Part shown: positions 1-10,800 of the stretch, piece by piece
Layout: every line of letters starts with the position of its first letter
How positions within the stretch are numbered: the first letter of the stretch is position 1
Source of the DNA: Microbacterium sp. XT11
Lineage (GTDB): Bacteria; Actinomycetota; Actinomycetes; Actinomycetales; Microbacteriaceae
Length of the DNA stretch: 64,000 nt
Direction: 5' to 3'
Assembly (NCBI RefSeq): GCF_001513675.1
Contig: NZ_CP013859.1
Coordinates: forward strand, 1,675,081-1,739,080
The notes under the pieces: generated by a model
Database searches by the model: none
Seen by the model: the letters and a program-made list of their open reading frames with translations, nothing else
Told to the model about the DNA's origin: nothing
Program-made: the position numbers and the translations under genes

Positions 1-1015
1 CGGCACCGGCGAAGACAGCGCGTCGTCGCCGGGCGACAAGCAGTATGCCGGCAAGACCCTCGTCGTCACCTCGTTCGGAGGCGACTGGGAGAAGACGTTC
101 ATCGAGGCCGTCGTCGACCCGTTCGAGAAGGAGACCGGCGCCGAGGTCGAGCTGATCACGCTCTACAGCGCGGACGCCCTCGCGCAGGTGACGGCGCAGA
201 AGGCGAGCCCGCAGATCGACGTCGTGCACTTCTCGGGCGGTCAGGAGTTCACGGCGGCGCAGGAGGGCCTCATCGCGCCGATCGCCCCCGACGAGCTGTC
301 CGAGTCGGGCGACCTCATCGACGTGGCGACGGCGGGCCTCGAGCGCGGCGAGGGACCGGTGATCCAGCTCGCGCCCATCGGCCTCGTCTACAACACGGAG
401 GCGGATGCTCCGGCCCCCACCTCGTGGCTCGACCTGTTCGACGACGCCTACGCCGGGCACGTCGCCCTCACGGACTTCTCGAACACCTACGGGGTGCTCT
501 CGATGCTCCGGGTCTCCGACGCCCTCGGCGGCGGCATCGACGACGCATCCGAGGCCATCGCGGACCTCGGGGGACTCGCGTCGTCCGGCGACGCGATCGT
601 GGTGCCGACATCGCCCGACCTGCAGACCGCGTTCGCGCAGCGCGGCACCTGGCTCGCGCCCTACGCCATGGACTACGCCGGCACGCTGCAGGACGCGGGG
701 CTCCCGGTGGAGTTCATCGTTCCCGAGGAGGGCGCGACGGCGTCTCTCATCACGGCCAACGTGGTGGAGGGCCGTGACAACCAGGACCTCGCGAAGCTGT
801 TCATCGACTACGAGCTGCGTGCCGAGGCCCAGGCCCTGTTCGCCGAGAACATGCGCTATTCTCCGGTGAACACCACGGCGGAGCTGTCCGGCGACGCGGC
901 AGAGGCGGTGCTGACCGGCGATGAGCTCGACAACATCGTCGTCTACGCACCCGGCGACATCGCGGCCCAGCGTCCGGCCTGGACCGACGAGTGGAATGCG
1001 CTGATCACCCAATGA
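1..1015 (+). CDS. ABC transporter substrate-binding protein, polyamine/PotD-like (5' end cut)
   Basis: The reading frame is open from the left edge to the stop at 1013-1015, so the N-terminus, including any signal peptide or lipobox, lies outside the window; about 337 residues are visible. The first visible residues are a Gly/Ser/Asp-rich linker followed by LVVTSFGGDWEKTF, typical of the first strand of class-II solute-binding proteins of the spermidine/putrescine type. In the family this protein captures ligand outside the membrane and delivers it to the permease pair. Its stop overlaps the next start as ATGA, so it is translationally coupled to the two permeases and the ATPase that follow. 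The ligand cannot be read from the sequence: polyamines, thiamine-like compounds or opines are all possible. Confidence 0.88.
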   Translation, partial: GTGEDSASSPGDKQYAGKTLVVTSFGGDWEKTFIEAVVDPFEKETGAEVELITLYSADALAQVTAQKASPQIDVVHFSGGQEFTAAQEGLIAPIAPDELSESGDLIDVATAGLERGEGPVIQLAPIGLVYNTEADAPAPTSWLDLFDDAYAGHVALTDFSNTYGVLSMLRVSDALGGGIDDASEAIADLGGLASSGDAIVVPTSPDLQTAFAQRGTWLAPYAMDYAGTLQDAGLPVEFIVPEEGATASLITANVVEGRDNQDLAKLFIDYELRAEAQALFAENMRYSPVNTTAELSGDAAEAVLTGDELDNIVVYAPGDIAAQRPAWTDEWNALITQ

Positions 1016-1839
1016 GCGTGGGAACCCGCAAGGAGCCCTGGCTCCTTCTTCTGCCGGCGATCGCGCTGCTCGCGCTCGCCTTCATCACACCGGTCGCCGG
1101 CATGCTCCTCATGAGCGTGCAATCGTCGGCAGGCGGGTTCACGCTCGACAACTTCGCTCGTCTGTTCACGAGCGAGTACCACCTCCAGGCGGCGCTGCGT
1201 TCGCTCCGCCTGGGGGTGGTCCAGACCGCGATCACCCTGGTGATCGCGATCCCGCTGTCCTACATCATGGCGAGGGCGGGATCGAAGGTCCGGTCGTTCC
1301 TCCTCATCGTCGTCATCCTCCCGCTCATGACGAGCGTGGTGGTGCGCACCTTCGGCTGGGTCGTGCTCATGGGTCCCTCCGGGCTGCTCATGAAGATCCC
1401 GGGAGCCGAGCAGCTCGTCGGCGGTACGCAGGGGTTCCTCGGAACCGAGGTCGGCGTCGTCATTGCGATGGTGCAGGTGCTGCTGCCGTTCGCCGTGCTG
1501 AGCATCCTCGGCGTCATCTCGGGCATCAAGCCGCAGCTCGAAGAGGCCGGCCGCACCCTGGGCGCCGGTTTCTGGCGCACACTGTGGCACGTCGTGCTCC
1601 CGCTCTCGGTGCCCGGCATCGTGGCCGGAGCCTCCCTCGTCTTCGTGCTCTCGGTGAGCTCGTTCATCACTCCGCGCTTCATCGGCGGAGCACAGATACC
1701 CGTCTTCGCGCAGACCATCTACGTCGACGCGACCACGAACCTCGACTGGTCGTTCGCGGCAGCGCAGGCCGTGCTGCTGTTCGCCGGCGTGATGCTCGTG
1801 CTCGCGGCGACGTCCCGGCTCGGGAAGCAGAAGGTGTGA
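1012..1839 (+). CDS. ABC transporter permease, PotB-like
   Basis: An integral membrane subunit of 275 aa. Start ATG 1012 overlaps the upstream stop (ATGA). The first hydrophobic helix (LLLLPAIALLALAF) begins near residue 9, and about six transmembrane segments follow. The cytoplasmic EAA loop that docks onto the ATPase is visible at about residues 177-197 (EEAGRTLGAGFWRTL, then VVLP). An in-frame ATG at 991 exists but would read deep into the preceding gene, so 1012 is preferred. It forms the heterodimeric channel with the next permease. Confidence 0.9.
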   Translation: MSVGTRKEPWLLLLPAIALLALAFITPVAGMLLMSVQSSAGGFTLDNFARLFTSEYHLQAALRSLRLGVVQTAITLVIAIPLSYIMARAGSKVRSFLLIVVILPLMTSVVVRTFGWVVLMGPSGLLMKIPGAEQLVGGTQGFLGTEVGVVIAMVQVLLPFAVLSILGVISGIKPQLEEAGRTLGAGFWRTLWHVVLPLSVPGIVAGASLVFVLSVSSFITPRFIGGAQIPVFAQTIYVDATTNLDWSFAAAQAVLLFAGVMLVLAATSRLGKQKV

Positions 1840-1841
1840 CC

Positions 1842-2642
1842 ATGGTCCGATCCGTCCCGCTCCTCGGACGCATCCTCGCGATCGTCCTCGGCGTCATCGT
1901 GACGCTCTACATGCTCGTGCCGCTCGCCGTCGTCGCTGGCGCGTCGGTGGGCGAGAACCGCTTCCTCACCTTCCCCGGCCAAGGATTCACGCTCGAGTGG
2001 TACGTCGACGCGCTCACCTCCGACACGTACCTCGAGCCGTTCCGGCTCAGCCTCCTCGTGGGTGTCACCGCCGCGGTCATCGCGGCGATCGTCGGCACGG
2101 CAGCGGCGCTCGCCCTCACCCGCTTCCGCATCCCCGGTGCGGCGGCGATCCAGGGGTTGCTCATGTCGCCTCTGACGATCCCCACGATCATCCTCGCGAT
2201 CGGCGCTCTGTCGATCGCCTCGCTCACGATCGGCGCCCCGAACGTCGGCGTGCTCATCGCCGTGCACGTCGTGATCGCCATCCCCTATGTGATGCGGACC
2301 GTCACCGGAGTGATGGCGCGGGCCGATCGCTTCACTGAGGAGGCCGCGCGCACCCTGGGTGCGAGCACTTGGAACCGCTACCGTCTCGTCGTGCTCCCGA
2401 TCGCCAGGCCGGGCATCGCCGCCGGCGCGTTCTTCGCCTTCAACATCTCCTTCGACGATGCGGTCATCGCTCTGTTCCTGCGCACCCCGCAGCTCGAGAC
2501 CCTGCCCATCGCCATCTACGGCCAGCTGGAGTTCAGCACGTCGCCCACAGTGGCGGCCGTCTCCACGCTCATGGTCCTGCTCACCGTCGTTCTCATGATC
2601 GTCCTCGAACGCATCATCGGCCTGGGAAGGTTGTTCGTCTGA
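1842..2642 (+). CDS. ABC transporter permease, PotC-like
   Basis: The second membrane subunit of the importer, 266 aa, starting two bases after the stop of the first permease. The N-terminal hydrophobic helix covers roughly residues 8-28, and the EAA docking loop is at about 166-186 (EEAARTLGASTWNRY, then VVLP). The PotB/PotC arrangement followed by an ATPase is the standard order of polyamine-type operons. The stop overlaps the ATPase start by one base (TGATG). Confidence 0.9.
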   Translation: MVRSVPLLGRILAIVLGVIVTLYMLVPLAVVAGASVGENRFLTFPGQGFTLEWYVDALTSDTYLEPFRLSLLVGVTAAVIAAIVGTAAALALTRFRIPGAAAIQGLLMSPLTIPTIILAIGALSIASLTIGAPNVGVLIAVHVVIAIPYVMRTVTGVMARADRFTEEAARTLGASTWNRYRLVVLPIARPGIAAGAFFAFNISFDDAVIALFLRTPQLETLPIAIYGQLEFSTSPTVAAVSTLMVLLTVVLMIVLERIIGLGRLFV

Positions 2643-3682
2643 TGACCACGCTCACCATCACCGCTCTCACCAAGGACTTCAAGGGGACGTCGGTGCTCAA
2701 GGGCATCGACCTCCGGATGCCGTCCGGCGAGTTCGTCTCGCTGCTCGGGCCGTCCGGATGCGGCAAGACCACTCTTCTGCGCTGCATCGCCGGCCTTGAG
2801 TCTCCCAGTGGGGGGACGATCGAGATCGCGGGACAGGACGTCACGCACCTTCCGCCGGAGAAGCGCCATCTCGGCATGATGTTCCAGAGCTACGCGCTCT
2901 TCCCTCACATGAGCGTGCTCGAGAACGTGCGATTCGGGTTGCGCATGGCCGCCGACAGGCCCAAGGCGGAGCAGAAGGAGCTCGCGATGCGCGCACTGGA
3001 GCGCGTGCAGATGGCACACCTCGCTGGCCGATCGCCCGCGCAGCTCTCCGGCGGGCAGCAGCAGCGTGTGGCCCTGGCCCGTGCGATCGCGTTCGAACCG
3101 CGGGTTCTCCTGCTCGACGAACCGCTGTCCAACCTCGACGCGCGCCTGCGTGAGGACATGCAGATCGAGCTCAAGGAGCTGCATCGCACACTCGGCCTCA
3201 CGACGGTCTTCGTGACCCACGACCAGGAGGAGGCCATGAGCCTGTCGGACCGCATCGTGCTGATGAACGGTGGGGTGGTCGAGCAGGAGGGCGCTCCCGA
3301 AGAGCTCTACGGCGCGCCGCGCACGTCTTTCGCGGCCGATTTCATCGGAGCCGCCAATCTGCTCGATGCGACACGTGCGGGGTCGACGGCCTCGATCGAC
3401 GGCACGGACCTGCGCATCGTGCTGACCGACGAGGGGGCAGATGGCCGGGGACGCGTGATGCTGCGTCAGGAGGATCTGCGTCTTTCGTCGGCGACCAGCG
3501 CCGCGACTCCTGTTCCCGTGCAGATTCTCACTCACGTCTACCGTGGCGCCGACGTGGTCTACGTCGTCGAGTTCGGGGAACGCCGACTGCGGGTCGTCGC
3601 TCCTCGCCACGAGCAGGTCCTTCCCTCCGGGGCCGCCGCTCTGGGCTGGCGTGACGGATCGGCGCTCTGGATCGGCGCGTAG
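2642..3682 (+). CDS. ABC transporter ATP-binding protein, PotA-like with C-terminal TOBE domain
   Basis: The ATPase subunit of the importer, 346 aa. Walker A (GPSGCGKTT) lies at about residues 36-44, the Q-loop (MMFQSYALFPHM) near 80-90, the signature LSGGQQQR near 134-141, Walker B (VLLLDEPLSNLDA) near 155 and the switch histidine (VTHDQEEA) near 190. The last ~100 residues form a TOBE-like regulatory domain, typical of the PotA/MalK/UgpC class. Its start ATG 2642 overlaps the upstream TGA. The gene is last in the operon and faces ppx. Confidence 0.92.
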   Translation: MTTLTITALTKDFKGTSVLKGIDLRMPSGEFVSLLGPSGCGKTTLLRCIAGLESPSGGTIEIAGQDVTHLPPEKRHLGMMFQSYALFPHMSVLENVRFGLRMAADRPKAEQKELAMRALERVQMAHLAGRSPAQLSGGQQQRVALARAIAFEPRVLLLDEPLSNLDARLREDMQIELKELHRTLGLTTVFVTHDQEEAMSLSDRIVLMNGGVVEQEGAPEELYGAPRTSFAADFIGAANLLDATRAGSTASIDGTDLRIVLTDEGADGRGRVMLRQEDLRLSSATSAATPVPVQILTHVYRGADVVYVVEFGERRLRVVAPRHEQVLPSGAAALGWRDGSALWIGA

Positions 3683-3710
3683 GCGCGAGGGCGAGCGTCC
3701 TCACTCGGCG

Positions 3711-4658
3711 TCAGCCGGCGCTCTGCGCGGGACTCCAGCTCAGCTGCTCGATGTAGCGCAGCAGCACGCCTTCGCGCAGCGCCCACGGTGACACCTCGAG
3801 CTCGTCGAGGTCGAGCAGCGTCATCGCGGTGTGCAGCGACACCGCCGCCGCGACGATCTGGAACGTCCGGTCGGCGGTGATCCCGGGTAGCTCCTGCCTG
3901 GCGGATGCCGGCAGGCGGGCGAGCCGCGGGATCCAGGACCCAAGCGCCTCGCGCGGCAGCACAGTGCGGTCGAATCCCAGCCCCGTGACCTCCCGTCCGG
4001 CCAGGTTCGCCAGCGAGCGGATCGCCTTCGATGAGCCGATCACATGATCGGGGCGGGCGAGCGGGGCGAGGCGTTCGATGACCGGGGCGAGCACGGCCTC
4101 GGCGTGCGTGCGCAGATGCGCCACGGCATCCTCCCCCGGCGGGTCCTCGGGCAGGAACTGCACGGTCGTCCGCCCGGCTCCGAGAGGGACGGACGCCGCC
4201 ACCTCCGGGGATTCCTCTGCACCGGCCGCGAACTCGAATGAGCCGCCGCCGATGTCCAGGAGCAGGATGCGCCCGGCATCCCACCCGAACCACCGCCGCA
4301 CGGCGAGGAAGGTGAGCTCGGCCTCCTGCTCGCCCGTGAGCACCTGCAGGGGCTGGCCGAGTGCGGCCTCGATGCGTGCGATCACATCATCACCGTTGGC
4401 CGCCTCGCGAACGGCGCTCGTCGCGGTCGCGAGCAGCTTCTCCACGCGTTCATCGTCTGCGATCCGTCGCGCCCGGCGAACCGCTTCTTCGAGAGCGCGC
4501 ACGCCGTCCTCGCGGATCGCCCCGTCTGGCGTGAGGAAGCGCATGAGCCTCACGACGGTGCGATCGCTCGTCGTCGCCAGCGGTCTGCCGCCGGGTCTCG
4601 CATCAGCGGCCAGCAGGTGCACGGTGTTCGAGCCGATGTCGAGGATTCCGAGTCTCAC
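3711..4658 (-). CDS. ppx: Ppx/GppA family exopolyphosphatase
   Basis: A 315 aa protein of the ASKHA superfamily that hydrolyses terminal phosphates of polyphosphate and/or pppGpp. The phosphate-1 motif [11 protein letters not shown] is at residues 5-15 and the second nucleotide motif [10 protein letters not shown] near 133-142. The single-domain length matches actinobacterial Ppx1/Ppx2-type proteins rather than the long E. coli Ppx. Start GTG 4658 is chosen because the motif begins four residues in and a TACTCT box lies exactly 6 nt upstream (leaderless). The frame stays open further upstream, but that stretch overlaps divergent coaA. Which substrate is preferred cannot be read from the sequence. 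Confidence 0.88.
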   Translation of the reverse strand: MRLGILDIGSNTVHLLAADARPGGRPLATTSDRTVVRLMRFLTPDGAIREDGVRALEEAVRRARRIADDERVEKLLATATSAVREAANGDDVIARIEAALGQPLQVLTGEQEAELTFLAVRRWFGWDAGRILLLDIGGGSFEFAAGAEESPEVAASVPLGAGRTTVQFLPEDPPGEDAVAHLRTHAEAVLAPVIERLAPLARPDHVIGSSKAIRSLANLAGREVTGLGFDRTVLPREALGSWIPRLARLPASARQELPGITADRTFQIVAAAVSLHTAMTLLDLDELEVSPWALREGVLLRYIEQLSWSPAQSAG

Positions 4659-4664
4659 GGGTCG

Positions 4665-4670
4665 AGAGTA
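4665..4670 (-). promoter_or_regulatory. -10 box of leaderless ppx
   Basis: TACTCT on the minus strand, 6 nt from the GTG start of ppx, so transcription should start at or next to the start codon. No Shine-Dalgarno sequence is present. Confidence 0.6.
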
Positions 4671-4715
4671 CTCGCGCGGGGCGTCACGCCGCGTCGGCGC
4701 CGGCATCCGCCCCGT

Positions 4716-4721
4716 TACGAT
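4716..4721 (+). promoter_or_regulatory. -10 box of leaderless coaA
   Basis: TACGAT with 7 nt to GTG 4729. It supports the GTG start over the in-frame ATG at 4720, which falls inside the box itself. Confidence 0.6.
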
Positions 4722-4728
4722 GGAATCC

Positions 4729-5673
4729 GTGACCACCGCCGACTCCACGCTGCCCCTCTCGCCGTATCGGCAGATCGACCGGGCGGACTGGGCCCGCTTG
4801 GCGGCGGGGCTCGACCAGCCGCTCACCGAGACCGAGGTGGTGGAGCTGCGCGGCATCGGCGACCGGCTCGACCTGACCGAGGTGCGAGAGGTGTATCTGC
4901 CGCTCAGCCGCCTGCTGAGCCTGTATGCGACGGCGACCAAACGCCTCGGCGCCGCGACGAGCTCATTCCTGCAGGAGGCCGATTCGACGACGCCGTTCGT
5001 GGTCGGCGTCGCAGGATCGGTCGCGGTCGGGAAGTCGACCATCGCCCGCCTTCTCCGCGAGCTGATGAGCCGGTGGCCCGGCACGCCACGCGTCGAGCTG
5101 GTCACGACCGACGGCTTCCTCTACCCGAACGCCGAGCTCGAGCGTCGCGGTCTCATGGATCGCAAGGGCTTTCCCGAGTCGTATGACCGGCGGGCGCTCA
5201 TCCAGTTCCTCACCGAGGTCAAGAGCGGGGTCGCCGAGGTGCGCGCTCCCTTCTACTCGCACATGCGCTACGACATCGTGCCAGACGCGCACGTCGTCGT
5301 GCGGCGGCCCGACGTCGTGATCGTCGAAGGGCTCAACGTGCTCCAGCCGCCGCCGGCCCCGAACGACGTCGCGGTGAGCGACCTGTTCGACTTCTCGATC
5401 TTCGTCGACGCCGACACCGCGCACATCGAGAAGTGGTACGTCGATCGCTTCCTCGCCCTCCGCCAGGGCGCGTTCTCGAACCCCTCCTCGTACTTCAACG
5501 TGTTCGCGCACCTCACCGACGAGGAGGCGATCACGACGGCGCTCGGCTACTGGAACGAGATCAACATGCCGAACCTCGTCGAGAACGTCATGCCGACGAA
5601 GCACCGCGCGCGGCTCGTGCTGAACAAGGGCGCCGACCACGCCGTCGAGAGCGTTCTGCTCCGCAAGCTCTGA
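4729..5673 (+). CDS. coaA: type I pantothenate kinase
   Basis: The first enzyme of coenzyme A synthesis: ATP-dependent phosphorylation of pantothenate in the cytoplasm. The protein has 314 aa, the usual CoaA length. The P-loop GSVAVGKST is at residues 96-104. The segments TTDGFLYPN and [10 protein letters not shown] are typical of the family and of the phosphoribulokinase/uridine kinase fold. The start is set by the leaderless -10 box at 4716. It is divergent from ppx with only 70 bp between the start codons. A weak GC hairpin follows before the glmS promoter. Confidence 0.95.
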   Translation: MTTADSTLPLSPYRQIDRADWARLAAGLDQPLTETEVVELRGIGDRLDLTEVREVYLPLSRLLSLYATATKRLGAATSSFLQEADSTTPFVVGVAGSVAVGKSTIARLLRELMSRWPGTPRVELVTTDGFLYPNAELERRGLMDRKGFPESYDRRALIQFLTEVKSGVAEVRAPFYSHMRYDIVPDAHVVVRRPDVVIVEGLNVLQPPPAPNDVAVSDLFDFSIFVDADTAHIEKWYVDRFLALRQGAFSNPSSYFNVFAHLTDEEAITTALGYWNEINMPNLVENVMPTKHRARLVLNKGADHAVESVLLRKL

Positions 5674-5684
5674 CGCGGTCGCGC

Positions 5685-5701
5685 GGGTTCGTTCGGAACC
5701 C
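5685..5701 (+). terminator. small hairpin between coaA and glmS
   Basis: GGGTTC and GAACCC pair around a 5-nt loop 12 bp after the coaA stop. There is no U-run, so it may only weakly attenuate read-through into glmS. Confidence 0.3.
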
Positions 5702-5718
5702 TCTCAAAAAGGCCCGCT

Positions 5719-5724
5719 TACCCT
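5719..5724 (+). promoter_or_regulatory. -10 box of leaderless glmS
   Basis: TACCCT, 7 nt before ATG 5732. The mRNA probably begins at the start codon, leaving no room for a glmS-type ribozyme leader. Confidence 0.6.
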
Positions 5725-5731
5725 TGATCCC

Positions 5732-7579
<1,848 letters not shown>

Positions 7580-7591
7580 CACCACGGCATT

Positions 7592-7629
7592 CCGAAGGCC
7601 ACCCGCGCATCGCGCTGGGTGGCCTTCGG
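7592..7629 (+). terminator. terminator of glmS
   Basis: A 13-bp perfect inverted repeat, CCGAAGGCCACCC (7592-7604) and GGGTGGCCTTCGG (7617-7629), 12 nt after the glmS stop. The 12-nt loop can itself pair (GCGC/GCGC). No strong U-tract follows, as is common in actinobacteria. Confidence 0.75.
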
Positions 7630-7861
7630 CGTTCGTGCCGCACTCTCTACGCGTGCGAATCAGTTCACGCAGGTTGGGTCTCATTTCGCGTAGTCGGTCT
7701 GTGTGGGGTGACGAACTTCGCCAGCATGGGAGCGATTCACTTGGCATGATGCGCCGGAGGAATCGGAGAGTGAAGACACCGCCGCCCCACCCAAGCTTCG
7801 CGGTGTTTCGAGACACGGGTCGATCAGCCTGCGCGCGTTCGGCGCTTCTGAAGGGGGAAGC

Positions 7862-10800
7862 ATGTACAGGTCAGGAAGGCCAGGAGCGACTCGATCGTCG
7901 CTCACGGGCAGATTGCGGAGTGCGGTCGCTGCCGGTGGCGTGACCTCACTCGTCACGGGGCTACTCGTGGCGGGAGTGGCCGTTCTCGGCGCTGAACCCG
8001 CTGCGGCCGTACCGGGCAACCCCGGCACGCCGGGAGACCCGACGGAGGTCTTCAGCGAGGGCTTCGAGGTGGGCCTGGGCCCGACAGCCGTGCGACTTGC
8101 CGACTACGTCGGCGAGTCGGGGCAGACGCATACGGCAGATCCATTCTGGTTGCGCGAAGACCAGTGCAACGGCGTGATCCTGCAATACGCCAACACGGTC
8201 TTCCCGGGGGCATCCCCCGAGGGGGGCTTTTGTGTGGACGGGAACCAGACGAACGTTCGTAACAATGTGCGCCGTCTCGCCGACGTGCTCGGACAGCTCG
8301 ACGCCGGGGTGCCGGGTGGGTCGACCGGAAGTCCCGCCAATGGGTCCACGTCGGCGACGCGCGCCAACCACGCGGTAACCGCATTCACGTCCGACGTGAA
8401 CGGGCCAGACGGCGCCGTTCAGTTCCAGACGTCGCCGCTGAACATCGCCGCGCAAGGAACGCGATTCTACGCCGCTTCCGTCGACGTTGCCGAGCTTTCG
8501 TGCACGTTCGCCGGCGGTGAGAACAACTCCCGGCTTCGCTTCGCGTTCCGCGTGGGCTCTGACGAGTATCCATTCCCCACGGCGGAGCCGATCCGCGCCT
8601 GCACGGATCCACGTGTGTCGTATTACACGTCGCCCGATCTCCCGGGCGGTTGGATCAACGGCGGATCCTATGTTGCGGCCGGCCGCTTCTACACGGACGG
8701 CGCACTCCTGATGACACCGGCGCAGATGCAGAACCTGCAGATCGTCATGCGCAACGACGTCGGGGATCTGTCGGGCAACGATGCCGCCTTCGACAACATC
8801 CGCCTGGTGGACGCGACTCCTCAGCTCGACAAGGCGTTCTCTCCCACCTCGGTTCCTGTCGGCGGTGTGTCGACGTTGACGCTGACCGTCACGAACACGT
8901 CCGAGCTCGCGTCGAAGTCGGGATGGTCATTCACTGACAACCTTCCGGCCGGTCTGGTCGTGGCCCCGTCGCCCAACATCGGCGGTACGTGTGATGCGAC
9001 GACCACTGCTGCTGCCGGCGGCACCAGCGTGGTCATCACCGACGGGAAGCTCGACGTCGGCGAAGTCTCGTGCACGATCACGGTAGACGTGACCTCTGAG
9101 CATCCCCGAGGCGCCGAGCCTTCGCCGCGCGTCTTCGAGAACTGCGCCGAGAACTTCAGCGACGTGGTCGGCGTCGACCTCCCCGCGTGCGCGACCGTGG
9201 AGTTCTACAGCGAGAACGCGCTCGAGATCACCAAGACGTCGAATGCGACGCCGGACGCTCGCCCGGGGGACGTCGTGACATACACCGTCACGGCGACCAA
9301 CACGGGCACCGCGGACTTCACCGCGCAAGATCCCGCGGTCGTCTTCGACGACCTGTCAGGCGTGCTCGACGACGCAGCGTTCAATAACGACGCGACGTCG
9401 TCGCAGGCCGGAACGGTCTCCTATGCCGAGCCCCTGCTTTCGTGGGTCGGGGCACTGCCCGCGGGTGCCAGCGTCGAGTTGACCTACACCACGACCCTCG
9501 GTGACGGCGGCGACGGCATCGTTCGTAACGTCGCCTGGCAGCCGGAGAACCCCGAGAACCCGGTGCCCCCGGTGTGCGACCCTCCCGCGGATGGAGTCGA
9601 CCCTGCGACGGGCGAGCCCTGTGCCGAGGTCGAGTTCGCGATGCCGAAGCTGACGATCCAGAAGTCCGCGGACCGCACGGAGCTTCCGGCGGTCGGTGAC
9701 ACGGTCGAGTACACGATCACGGTCACGAATGTGGGACCGGGCGTCTACACAGCGGATGCGCCGGCGACGGCGACCGATGACCTGACGAACGTGCTGGACG
9801 CGGCGTCGTACAACGGCGACGCCGTCGCGTCCACCGGCACGGTGTCGTTCGAGGAGCCGACGCTCTCCTGGGAAGGTGCTCTCGGGGTGAACGAGGCGGC
9901 CACGATCACGTACACGGTGACATACACCGGTGAAGGCGACCAAAACCTGCGCAACCTCGCGTGCGTGCCCACGGGGGAGACCGCGCAGGGCGAGCCGAGC
10001 TGTGACGTCGTGCAGATCCCCGGTTCCGGCCTGACGCAGTGGAAGCAGGTCCAGGCATCTGACACGCCGGCGGCCGCCGGCACGGTGCTGACGTACACGT
10101 TGTTCTTTGACAACGACGGCGAAGCAGCCGCAGATGTGGATGCGGTCGACGACCTGACCCACGTGAGCGACGATGCCGATGTCACGACGGAGCCGACCTC
10201 TGCAGAGGGACTCTCGGTCTCCCGCGACGGCAACCGGATCGCGATCACGGGTTCGGTGCCGGCTGGCGAGACCCACACGGTGACCTACCAGGTGACGATC
10301 AGGGCCGACGGCGAGCGCGGTGACGACACGGCGGCGAACTTCCTGATGCAGAACGATCCGGAGAATCCGCCGGTGCCGCCGACCGACCCGGTCTGTGAGC
10401 CCCAGGACGAGCAATTCCCGGACTGCACCACCACGCCGATCGCAGCGGTCGTGTACTCAAAGTCGGTCTCCGCCGACTCCGACCCGGTCGTCGCCGGCAC
10501 CGTGCTGACGTACACCGTCACGGTGGAGAACACCGGAACGACGACCGCTCCTGTTTCCCGGGAGGATGTCCTTACGGATGTGCTCGACGAAGCCGACCTG
10601 ACGTCGGGCCCGCAGTCGGACACTGCGTCGGTGACGGTCTCGGACGTGACGGCCGGCCGCTTCCAGATCGGGGGCGAGCTCGCTACCGGCGAGACCGCGA
10701 CGATCACCTATGAGGTGACCGTGAAGGCCGACGCCGAGCGAGGGAACAACCTGGCGAACAACTTCCTGGTTCCCGAGGGTGGCACGCCGCCGGAGGTGTG

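Noticed and set aside
5674..5731. glmS ribozyme or riboswitch
   Set aside because: The glmS -10 box lies 7 nt before the start codon, so there is no leader to hold one.
7630..7861. Gene or defined promoter upstream of the DUF11 gene
   Set aside because: No reading frame with a plausible start and no convincing -35/-10 pair; only an RBS next to ATG 7862 can be supported.
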